From Bacillota bacterium (GTDB taxonomy: Bacteria; Bacillota; Clostridia; Lachnospirales; Lachnospiraceae), in NCBI GenBank assembly GCA_023410575.1, contig JAEYPP010000043.1, positions 1 to 64,000 on the forward strand: 64,000 nucleotides of DNA, read 5' to 3'. Under the pieces are notes generated by a model. It saw only the letters and a program-made list of their open reading frames with translations, made no database searches and was not told the origin of the DNA. Both the position numbers and the translations under genes were made by a program. This document shows positions 25,936-33,587 of this stretch, in pieces. Numbering within the stretch: position 1 is the first letter of the stretch; each line of letters starts with the position of its first letter.

Positions 25936-26262
25936 TTATTTCTCATGTCCCTCTCCTACAGGGTGAAATCCTAGAATAAATGCAGGGATACGATTCATCG
26001 GTTTCTTTAATATTGCGTTATATTTCTTTTTTTCCTCCCTATAAACCATAAGCTTATTTTCTAACATTTTTTTTGACGCTTCGTCATTTTCGCCACCACG
26101 CTCTTGCATATGTAATCTACGGTGCATTTGCACCTGCTCGCTGATTTTATCTAGGCTCTTCCACCTTGCAGAAAGTTCCTTAAAACTCACAATAAACCAC
26201 AATGTAACAAAGGCTGTCACAAAGATTCCTGCAATAAACCAGCCAAGCATTGCTGCTGTCAT
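25936..26262 (-). CDS. Small membrane protein with cytoplasmic coiled-coil, unknown function
   Basis: 108 aa: one membrane helix (about 5-28), then a charged helical segment ~30-90 (KELSARWKSLDKISEQVQMHR; KKMLENKLMVYREEKKKYN) likely to be a coiled coil, and a short hydrophobic/Pro end. No family recognised. RBS GGGGGGTGAT lies five bases before ATG. It is the first minus-strand gene of the peptide-export locus, 140 nt upstream of the STAS gene, and diverges from the LytTR/GHKL pair. It may be a membrane partner of the signalling proteins; this is inference from position. Confidence 0.6.
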   Translation of the reverse strand: MTAAMLGWFIAGIFVTAFVTLWFIVSFKELSARWKSLDKISEQVQMHRRLHMQERGGENDEASKKMLENKLMVYREEKKKYNAILKKPMNRIPAFILGFHPVGEGHEK

Positions 26263-26400
26263 AGGATATCACCCCCCTGTTAAAAATCTATAATAACTTA
26301 ATATCATGATATCAGATTCTCACACTATAAAACTGTTTACCGCACGAATGGTCTCTTCTATCGCATGAGTCGTGCTAAATCGACAAAAAACATCAAAATA

Positions 26401-26429
26401 TTGAAGCTCACATTGCTTTATGTTACAAT
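26401..26429 (+). promoter_or_regulatory. Sigma-A promoter of the LytTR/GHKL pair
   Basis: -35 TTGAAG (26401-26406), 17-bp spacer, -10 TACAAT (26424-26429) with TGT extension. Transcription would start about 30 nt before the start codon at 26468. Confidence 0.65.
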
Positions 26430-26467
26430 ATTAATGGAGGTTCTACATAAATATGGAGGTGATGAAT

Positions 26468-27199
26468 ATGCATATAGCTGTTTGTGATGATAATCTAGAT
26501 GAGCTTTTCCGTATTTCCTCTCTGCTAGAGGATTATTGCCGAGAATTGGATAGTTCAGTTACATATGAAGCCTTTCACAGCGCAACAGAACTTTTAGAAA
26601 CTATGAGAACAAGACGATTTGATTTATTACTTTTAGATATTCTTATGCCAGGTGTTACAGGAATGGAGGCAGCAAAAGAGATTCGATGTTCGAATAGTGA
26701 AATTCCAATAATTTTCCTTACCTCTTCCCGTGACTTTGCGGTAGAAAGCTATCGTGTAGATGCCAAGGACTACATCATGAAACCTGCTCGAAAGGAAGAA
26801 ATATTTCCTTCCATTAGTAAACAGCTTACTATATATAAACAGGAAGATGCCTATCTGACTCTAAAAACAGGGAATGGCATCATAAAGCTCCCCTTTTCGC
26901 AAATTGTATATGTAGAAGTCATTAACCGCTCAGTGCAGTTTATCCTTACAAACAGTGAGATGCATGAATCTTATGGCTACCTTACGGATTACGAAAGTGA
27001 TTTGCTGTCAGTCCCTTATTTTTATAAACCTCACCGCTCCTATATCGTGAACCTTCACCAGGTAACAGGACTTAATAAGTTAGGCTTTACTACTGTTGTG
27101 GGTAAAGCAGTACCAGTAGCAAGAGATGCATATCCAAAGGCAAAAGCTGCATATCTAAAGTATCTACTGACGCCAAATGAACGGAGGGATAAGCCATAA
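26468..27199 (+). CDS. LytTR-family response regulator (AgrA/LytR type)
   Basis: 243 aa from ATG 26468, eight bases after GGAGGTGAT; two earlier in-frame ATGs overlap that Shine-Dalgarno. A receiver domain (1-120) with VCDDN acidic pocket and phospho-acceptor Asp57 (LLLLDILMPG) is followed by a LytTR DNA-binding domain (~135-240) containing QIVYVEVINRSVQFIL and FYKPHRSYIVNL. Such regulators control bacteriocin, toxin and exopolysaccharide genes in Firmicutes. The divergent export locus starting at 26262 is a natural target, but I could not find a clear pair of LytTR half-sites. It overlaps the kinase gene by one base (TAATG). Confidence 0.9.
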   Translation: MHIAVCDDNLDELFRISSLLEDYCRELDSSVTYEAFHSATELLETMRTRRFDLLLLDILMPGVTGMEAAKEIRCSNSEIPIIFLTSSRDFAVESYRVDAKDYIMKPARKEEIFPSISKQLTIYKQEDAYLTLKTGNGIIKLPFSQIVYVEVINRSVQFILTNSEMHESYGYLTDYESDLLSVPYFYKPHRSYIVNLHQVTGLNKLGFTTVVGKAVPVARDAYPKAKAAYLKYLLTPNERRDKP

Positions 27200-28503
27200 T
27201 GGATACTACTCTTATATTATTTCGCTCCAGCATCGTTTTGGTGTTCGGTATCACTGTAACTCTTCTTTTTGCTGGTATACGACGCACAACTAAGAGAAAA
27301 CTGGCAATAACTCTTTTCTTTGCATGTATATTCTTAATTCAGATAATCTGTTGGCAGATGTTGGGATTACAGGTCACATTAAAGCTCTATCCATTCATTA
27401 CACATTTACCAACAACTCTATTCCTCACCCTATATTTTAAGCGTCCGTGGTTAATTTCGACTAATAGCATGTTGACAGCCTATCTTTGCTGTCAGATTCC
27501 TCGCTGGTTCGGCTCACTTGCTGTAGCGATTTTTAATCATCGCTTTGCCGATCATATTGGTTACTTTATTTCTATGTGCTTTGTTTATTATATCATTAAA
27601 AAATATGTAGCCAACTCAGTCGTTCAGCTATTAAAACGATCAACTAACTCCTGCCTGCTTTTTGGTATGGTACCTCTTTTATATTACTTGTTTGACTACG
27701 CCACTAGCATTTATACGAACCTTTTGTACTCCGGTGTACGTGAAGTGTTACAATTTATCCCTTCTGTAATATGTACCGCTTATTTCATGTTTGTTATTTT
27801 ATATTACAAGGAATCTCAAAAGCAGATTATTGCTCAGCGTGAGAGAGATATCTATGCCTCTCAATTCCAACAAGCTAGAGTAGAACTTGAAGCAATGCGC
27901 CAGATGCAGAAAAATACTGCTATCTATCGCCACGATATGCGTCATCACCTTTCACTAATTGGTAGCTTTGCAGCCGATGGCGATTTGAAGAAAATCAAAG
28001 AATATCTTGCTAATACAGAAACAGCAATTGATGCACTTACTCCAATACAACATTGTGAAAATGAAACTGTCAACTTGATTTTATCGAATTTTATTAATAA
28101 GGCTAAAAAAATGAATATTACGTTGCATGCAGATGCTAAACTACCTCATAGCCTTAACATTAATGACACTGAACTATGTGCCCTGCTGTCTAACTCATTG
28201 GAAAATGCCATCACCGCAGTGAATCTAGTTAAGGATGAAAAACTTCGTAAAGTTTATTTCCATGCCGTTATCAATAATGATAAACTTGTCATTTCTATCG
28301 AAAATGCATTTGTAGGAAAGATTGAAATGGAGGACGATTTGCCTAAATCAAATAAAAAAGACGCAGTACATGGCTTTGGAATCAAAAGTATAGTCACCAT
28401 CGTAGAACGCCATGGAGGATTATATTCCTTTGAAACAGAAGGTGGAGTGTTCATCATGCGCCTTTTATTACCTTTGCCTTCAACACATGAAAATAGGGCA
28501 TAG
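27199..28503 (+). CDS. GHKL-type sensor histidine kinase (AgrC-like)
   Basis: 434 aa. Six or so membrane helices occupy ~1-205, followed by a dimerisation helix with the phospho-acceptor His in IYRHDMRHHLSL (~247) and a GHKL ATPase domain: ELCALLSNSLENAI (N-box) and GFGIKSIVTIVERHGG (G2). There is no extracytoplasmic sensor domain, as in AgrC-like kinases that read peptides or lipophilic signals through the membrane part. It is paired with the preceding LytTR regulator and is a candidate receptor for a secreted zinc-ribbon peptide of the neighbouring locus; this last point is inference. Confidence 0.9.
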   Translation: MDTTLILFRSSIVLVFGITVTLLFAGIRRTTKRKLAITLFFACIFLIQIICWQMLGLQVTLKLYPFITHLPTTLFLTLYFKRPWLISTNSMLTAYLCCQIPRWFGSLAVAIFNHRFADHIGYFISMCFVYYIIKKYVANSVVQLLKRSTNSCLLFGMVPLLYYLFDYATSIYTNLLYSGVREVLQFIPSVICTAYFMFVILYYKESQKQIIAQRERDIYASQFQQARVELEAMRQMQKNTAIYRHDMRHHLSLIGSFAADGDLKKIKEYLANTETAIDALTPIQHCENETVNLILSNFINKAKKMNITLHADAKLPHSLNINDTELCALLSNSLENAITAVNLVKDEKLRKVYFHAVINNDKLVISIENAFVGKIEMEDDLPKSNKKDAVHGFGIKSIVTIVERHGGLYSFETEGGVFIMRLLLPLPSTHENRA

Positions 28504-28535
28504 GAACCACTTTCTTTTTTTGGTTCCTATGCCCT
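28495..28535. terminator. Long hairpin overlapping the kinase stop codon
   Basis: Perfect 15-bp stem AGGGCATAGGAACCA (28495-28509) / TGGTTCCTATGCCCT (28521-28535) with an 11-nt loop that holds a T-rich run. No T tail follows on the plus strand, so it may work as a stability hairpin between the convergent genes and not as a classic terminator. Confidence 0.5.
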
Positions 28536-28570
28536 GCTAGAATTCATTATTCACAACTTATTGCTTTTCT

Positions 28571-29350
28571 CTATTTCTGATGCTGTCTCCCTTCATGATC
28601 CATCTCATAATTGTCAGTATAAATCAGTTGAGAAACTGGTACAATCTCATATCCTTTTTCTTGTAAGCCTACAATTAACTTCTCTAGCGCATCTGCTGTA
28701 AACTTAGCACCATTATGACATAAGATAATCGAACCATTACCAAGATGTTTATCCTCAAGAACTCGATTAACGATGCAGTCTACCCCGTAGTCTCGCCAAT
28801 CAAGGGAATCCACATCCCACTGAATACAATGATACCCACATGCCTTTGTGCTTTGAAGCAAAGTACTGTTATAATCTCCATAAGGTGCTCGAAACAGCGT
28901 CATATCAATTCCTGTTAATTCCTTAACTTTATCGTGTACGGACATAATCTCTTTCTCACACTGTTTCGCTTTTAATTTCGACATCTGTTTATGATTCTCA
29001 CTATGATTTCCCAAATCGTGACCTGCTGCTGCAATTGCTTTTACATCGTCAGGATATTTTGAAACCCAGCCACCAGTCATGAAAAAAGTAACCTTAATAT
29101 TATATTTCTCTAGAATCTGTAGAATCCTTACTGTATCTTGATTGCCCCACGCTGCATCAAAACTTAATGCGACTTTCTTGTCAGGGCAGTCCACGCAATA
29201 GATTGGTAACTCCTTTTTGGAGCTTGAAGCATTGGTTATCATCTTTGGTATTAGTATAAATGCAGCAGTAAAAACTAACATGGAACTAAGTATTATAATT
29301 CCCGTCTTTAAAAAATTTTTCAGTTTATCTTGGTCAATCTCAAAGGTCAT
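28571..29350 (-). CDS. Polysaccharide deacetylase (NodB/PdaB-like), membrane-anchored
   Basis: 259 aa. One N-terminal membrane helix (~12-33) serves as signal anchor, followed by a NodB domain: KVALSFDAAWGNQDT (catalytic Asp-Asp variant with one D replaced by A), DLGNHSENH (zinc His), FRAPYGDYN and SIILCHNG. The SFDAAWG form is typical of the spore-associated PdaB-like subgroup. It would remove N-acetyl groups from peptidoglycan or chitin-like glycan outside the membrane. The ribosome binding site is buried in a perfect inverted repeat (29357-29395). Monocistronic, between the kinase and the GGDEF/EAL gene. Confidence 0.85.
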   Translation of the reverse strand: MTFEIDQDKLKNFLKTGIIILSSMLVFTAAFILIPKMITNASSSKKELPIYCVDCPDKKVALSFDAAWGNQDTVRILQILEKYNIKVTFFMTGGWVSKYPDDVKAIAAAGHDLGNHSENHKQMSKLKAKQCEKEIMSVHDKVKELTGIDMTLFRAPYGDYNSTLLQSTKACGYHCIQWDVDSLDWRDYGVDCIVNRVLEDKHLGNGSIILCHNGAKFTADALEKLIVGLQEKGYEIVPVSQLIYTDNYEMDHEGRQHQK

Positions 29351-29356
29351 AAGAAG

Positions 29357-29395
29357 ACTCCAATATAATATGTATTACTACAATTATATTGGAGT
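29357..29395 (-). promoter_or_regulatory. Perfect inverted repeat that pairs the Shine-Dalgarno of the deacetylase gene
   Basis: ACTCCAATATAAT (29357-29369) and ATTATATTGGAGT (29383-29395) form a 13-bp perfect stem with a 13-nt loop. On the minus-strand mRNA the 3' arm carries GGAGT, the ribosome binding site seven bases before ATG 29350, so folding would hide it. It could also be a DNA operator. Confidence 0.55.
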
Positions 29396-29447
29396 TCCCC
29401 TTAGTTAAGAATAAGTATGTGCTAGCCATATGATAAAATTGAATTCA

Positions 29448-32400
29448 TCATATATTGTTACTTGTATCTTCTTTAAAAAATAACTCTTCAAACTCTTTCA
29501 TCGGTAAAGGTTTGTAATAGTAATATCCTTGCGCATAATCACAGTCTTCCTCTTGGATAAAAATCACTTGATCTATTGTTTCAATTCCCTCTGCAACCAC
29601 TTTAACTCCAAGATTTTTTGACAACTGTATAATCGCTGAAATAATCGCTTTGCTATTTCGATCTAGTTGATTGTTGTAGAAGAAGTTACCATCAATCTTT
29701 AAGACATCCATCGGTAGGGATTTCATTAAACTAAGTGTGGAATACCCAGTTCCAAAGTCATCCATGGATATCTTAAAACCAAGTGAACGTAACCGTGTTA
29801 TCATATCCTTCATTCGATCCGCATTATTGAAAAATACACTCTCGGTCAGTTCAATTTCTAACAGTTCATACGGAATCTCATACTTGTCTACTAGTGATTT
29901 CATATAATCAACAAAGTTATCATCGTATAGATGTAATCTTGATACATTAAAGGAAATGACAGGTACACAATATCCATTCTTAAGCCACTGCTTGATTTGT
30001 TGAAATAGCGCATCATATACCTGTTTATCAATTTCTGTTACTATTCCACTTTTCTCAGCAATTGGTATGAATTTTGCAGGCGAAATCATCTTGCCATTCT
30101 CCCACCAACGCACTAATGCTTCTGCTCCCATGATTCTTCTATTTCTAACATTAACTTTCGGCTGTAAATATACTTGGTATTCTTTTTTACGAAGTGCTTC
30201 AAGCATTAAACGCTCCAAAACTTTTTCTTCAATTTCTAAACGCTCTGATTCCTCAGTAAGAATGATAATACTATCCCATTCATATGCGTTACCAAGAGCC
30301 TGCTTGCGAGCAAGATTTGACTTATCTAAGATTCCACTAATTGAATAATCCGTCGCCTTAATCTCATAAATACCACAATCACATCGTAAAGCCATATATG
30401 GATACATTTCTCGAACTGCTTTATGAAACGACTCAAATATCTTTGATATCCTACTTTTCACAATTTGAATATCCGAGTATCTCAAAAGTAAAATAAAGTC
30501 ATCACCCTTTATTCTGCAAATTAATTCATCCTCTTGCAAAGCCTCTGTACAATGCCTTGCTATTGTTTGCAGTATAATGTCACCAACCATGTAACCACAA
30601 TTCTCATTAACACTCTCAAAATTACGAATTCCTATAAAAGCAGTGGCATATCTACTGCCCGGTTCTTTGTAGGAAAGTTTCTTTAAGCTTTCTGCACAAA
30701 ACTTATCATAAGACAAAGTTCCTGTAAGCTGATCAGTCGATTTCACACGTTCAAGAAACATAGTAATATCCATCCAGCAAATAAGATATTGCTTCTTCAT
30801 CGTACTCTCAATGACAGAAGCACTTACTGTAAACCATGCATCTCTCTTCTCATCATAAATCTCTATTGAGTTTTGCTTTTGATTCTCCTGTAATCCATTT
30901 AATGGGCAATCTTTACAGGGTTGATCTAATCCCATAAGTGATTGATAGCACTTATCACCTACCTGAATATTTGGAAATAAAGCTTTTGAATATCGACTTA
31001 CGTAAAGCAATTCGTAACTCTCATAATCAATACTATAGTATGTTAGCTTAAGGCTATCCATAGCTCCACCAGTGTAGATGAACTCGTCCTCTAACTCTGT
31101 TTTAAGTCTCATACGCAACATATAGGAGGAAATCATCTTGGTAATACTCGATAAAGTTGCGATTTGAGTAGGACTCCATTCTCTTATTTCTTCTCTGCTC
31201 TCATAACTTATTAATCCAAGTAATCGATTGCCATCAAAGATTGGTATCTGAATTGCAGCTTGAATACCATTTTTATATAAATATCTGTTAACCCTTGGGT
31301 CAATATCTGTAATATCATATATTAAACTATTGTTTTGACAAAAATATGTTTCTACTCTTTTCCAATACTTCGTATAAATCTGTTCAACCGTATCGCTATT
31401 AACCTGTTCAGGTTTTCGAATCCAACTTCCTGTTATCGCTACATTCTCGACACCATCAAAATACTCTAAAACAAAAATTGAGTCTAGTTTATAATGAATG
31501 CCAATCTCAGATAAAATTAATTGAAGGGCTTCTTGAAAATTACTTACAGCACTTATTGTCTCAAATGCATAATCAAATAGTTCTTTTTCAATTATTGTCA
31601 TCTCTTTTGGAATATCTTTTCGATTCGTATCTTTTTTACGAGTAGTTTCTCCTAAAACAGATCTTTTTGACATTCGCTTATTATATATGTAATATTTATT
31701 TTTTCCACTTCTCTTTGCGTAATAGAGTGCAATATCCGCATTATTATATAAAGAATCGTAGGTACTTCCATACTCTGGATATATTGATATTCCTACGCTG
31801 ACTGTTAAAAAACTACCATCAATTAAATCAATCTCACTCACTCGTTCCATCAGTTTATCTGCGGTTATTGATGCTTGTTGTCTCTCTACATCAGTACAAC
31901 AAAATATTATAAACTCGTCTCCACCAATTCTTCCAATAATTGCGTCAGAATTAAAGAATGCAAGTATACTATCTGCTAATCTTTCAATGACTTGGTCTCC
32001 ATAAATATGTCCCCATTGTTCATCAATCTTCCTAAAATTATCAATGTCAATAATATATAATATGCCTTTTTTCTCTTTATCCTCTGCAATAAGATTTTCT
32101 ATCATCTTACGCACGGTCGTCTCATTATATAGGTGTGTAAGTGGATCAAGCATTGTCCTATTATCAAGATTACTATAAGCTGTTTTTTGTTTGGTCACAT
32201 CTAAAGTTAACCCAACAATTTTTATTGCTTTTCCATTTTTATCATAAAACGCATTTCCAATAAAACGAAGCCAAATAAAACGTCCCTCATCCGATGCTGA
32301 ACGAACATCATACTCAAATTTGTCATCGCCCCGATCCATACTATCACAATATTCTTCGAATACTTTCAAATCTTCTGGATGAATTAATCCCCAACTTTTC

Positions 32401-32615
32401 ATCGTTTCACGATAATTTTCAACATCCAGTCTCTTATTACTCCACTTTCCATCTAGCTTCCGACTTTGAGTATATTTTTTGGTAGCAATATCATACACCC
32501 AAACACCACATTTCAAGCTATCCGCGAGTAAATCATGTTTCATTTTCTCTATTTTAAGTTGTAATTCTAAATCTTCAATTACTTCTTTCGAAGTTTCCAT
32601 CGAATTCTCAGACAT
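29448..32615 (-). CDS. Large c-di-GMP signalling protein: PAS-GGDEF-GAF-PAS?-GGDEF*-EAL
   Basis: 1055 aa, no membrane helix. PAS-like fold ~30-145; first GGDEF domain ~155-310 with intact GGDEF (231-235); GAF-like ~345-505; a further PAS-like region ~515-620 with a CKDCPL cysteine pair; second GGDEF-like domain ~625-780 with degenerate KGDDF (703-707). The C-terminal EAL domain (~800-1050) has EALVRW (832-837), the metal-binding Glu in LTESVF and DDFGTGYSTLSL. The EAL motifs look catalytically competent, so net activity could be synthesis, degradation or both. GGGAG lies eight bases before the ATG. Confidence 0.88.
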   Translation of the reverse strand: MSENSMETSKEVIEDLELQLKIEKMKHDLLADSLKCGVWVYDIATKKYTQSRKLDGKWSNKRLDVENYRETMKSWGLIHPEDLKVFEEYCDSMDRGDDKFEYDVRSASDEGRFIWLRFIGNAFYDKNGKAIKIVGLTLDVTKQKTAYSNLDNRTMLDPLTHLYNETTVRKMIENLIAEDKEKKGILYIIDIDNFRKIDEQWGHIYGDQVIERLADSILAFFNSDAIIGRIGGDEFIIFCCTDVERQQASITADKLMERVSEIDLIDGSFLTVSVGISIYPEYGSTYDSLYNNADIALYYAKRSGKNKYYIYNKRMSKRSVLGETTRKKDTNRKDIPKEMTIIEKELFDYAFETISAVSNFQEALQLILSEIGIHYKLDSIFVLEYFDGVENVAITGSWIRKPEQVNSDTVEQIYTKYWKRVETYFCQNNSLIYDITDIDPRVNRYLYKNGIQAAIQIPIFDGNRLLGLISYESREEIREWSPTQIATLSSITKMISSYMLRMRLKTELEDEFIYTGGAMDSLKLTYYSIDYESYELLYVSRYSKALFPNIQVGDKCYQSLMGLDQPCKDCPLNGLQENQKQNSIEIYDEKRDAWFTVSASVIESTMKKQYLICWMDITMFLERVKSTDQLTGTLSYDKFCAESLKKLSYKEPGSRYATAFIGIRNFESVNENCGYMVGDIILQTIARHCTEALQEDELICRIKGDDFILLLRYSDIQIVKSRISKIFESFHKAVREMYPYMALRCDCGIYEIKATDYSISGILDKSNLARKQALGNAYEWDSIIILTEESERLEIEEKVLERLMLEALRKKEYQVYLQPKVNVRNRRIMGAEALVRWWENGKMISPAKFIPIAEKSGIVTEIDKQVYDALFQQIKQWLKNGYCVPVISFNVSRLHLYDDNFVDYMKSLVDKYEIPYELLEIELTESVFFNNADRMKDMITRLRSLGFKISMDDFGTGYSTLSLMKSLPMDVLKIDGNFFYNNQLDRNSKAIISAIIQLSKNLGVKVVAEGIETIDQVIFIQEEDCDYAQGYYYYKPLPMKEFEELFFKEDTSNNI

Positions 32616-32650
32616 AGGCTATCTCCCATTTCTCTTAAATTAAACAGTCA

Positions 32651-33451
32651 CTATTCATTGTACTTAACGTTACATTTTTTCTCTATATGATTACCACATA
32701 TAATCCATATGCCTAGTGGAATAATCAACAAACTAATCCATTGCGATGTTGATAACCACAAAAGTCTACCACGATAGTAGTCTCCTCGTAAAAATTCTAA
32801 AGTAAATCTTGCAATTGAATAAGCTATCAAGTAAATTCCAAGCGATCGACCTGGTTTTGATTTCCTTTTTACATAAAAATATAAAACTAAGAAAAGAATG
32901 CAATTAAAACCTGCTTCGATTAATTGTACTGGTACTCTGGGAACATCTGCGAACCCCTCTGTATAAATTGAGTATGGATATGTTATAGAAAAAATACCTT
33001 GATACTCTATTCCATAACAACAGCCTGCTAAATGACATCCAACTCTTCCAAAGGTATGAAATAAAGGAATCACTGGTGCTAAGGTATCTGCAAATGACCA
33101 TGGATTTAAATGATACTTTCTACAGTAGATATAGATTCCAAGCATTGCACCAATCAGTCCTCCGAAAAAGACCCAACCTCCAAACATATATTCCAAGGTT
33201 TCTATAGGCCTTTCGAAAAAAACATCTATCTTACTAAGAACAGCTGGTAATTTTGTTAAAAAGAAAATGAACTTGGCTCCTATTACAATACCACCAATAC
33301 TATAAATAGAAGCATATACAATATCCTCTTTTGGTATATGAAACCATTTTGCAATATGTAGCATTACGAAAAGTGAAACTCCAAACCCAATCACGGACAT
33401 AAGACCATAAGTAGGTATTTGTATTTTCCCTAATTCTAATATAGGATGCAT
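32651..33451 (-). CDS. lgt: Prolipoprotein diacylglyceryl transferase family protein (Lgt)
   Basis: 266 aa from ATG 33451, eight bases after GGAGG. The longer frame to 33490 would begin inside the -10 box at 33482-33487 and is rejected. Seven membrane helices; the family core HTFGRVGCHLAGCCYGIEY lies near 130 and the Arg-rich ARFTLEFLRGDYYRG near 220. Lgt transfers diacylglycerol from phosphatidylglycerol to the lipobox Cys of prelipoproteins. The GRxGCxxAGCCYG form occurs in many clostridial Lgt-like proteins. Several lipoproteins in this window would be substrates. I cannot tell whether it is the only copy in the genome. Confidence 0.85.
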   Translation of the reverse strand: MHPILELGKIQIPTYGLMSVIGFGVSLFVMLHIAKWFHIPKEDIVYASIYSIGGIVIGAKFIFFLTKLPAVLSKIDVFFERPIETLEYMFGGWVFFGGLIGAMLGIYIYCRKYHLNPWSFADTLAPVIPLFHTFGRVGCHLAGCCYGIEYQGIFSITYPYSIYTEGFADVPRVPVQLIEAGFNCILFLVLYFYVKRKSKPGRSLGIYLIAYSIARFTLEFLRGDYYRGRLLWLSTSQWISLLIIPLGIWIICGNHIEKKCNVKYNE

Positions 33452-33481
33452 TTCATTTTCCTCCAATTGTTTATATAGATA

Positions 33482-33510
33482 ATCATACACAAAATGATAA
33501 ACGTTGTCAA
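33482..33510 (-). promoter_or_regulatory. Sigma-A promoter of lgt
   Basis: Minus strand: -35 TTGACA (33505-33510), 17-bp spacer, -10 TATGAT (33482-33487). Start of transcription about 33475, 24 nt before the chosen ATG. Confidence 0.75.
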
Positions 33511-33529
33511 TTTTGATTAGCTATTAATA

Positions 33530-33558
33530 TTGTATTATGGTATTTTTTGGTATATAAT
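33530..33558 (+). promoter_or_regulatory. Sigma-A promoter of the LacI-sensor/GGDEF gene
   Basis: -35 TTGTAT (33530-33535), 17-bp spacer, -10 TATAAT (33553-33558), about 30 nt before ATG 33588. Confidence 0.65.
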
Positions 33559-33587
33559 TGTTATGAATAAAAGTCGCGGAGGAAATT

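Noticed and set aside
26263..26452. A definite pair of LytTR (AgrA-type) boxes
   Set aside because: One AACAGTTTT-like word exists on the minus strand near 26330, but no second copy at the expected spacing.
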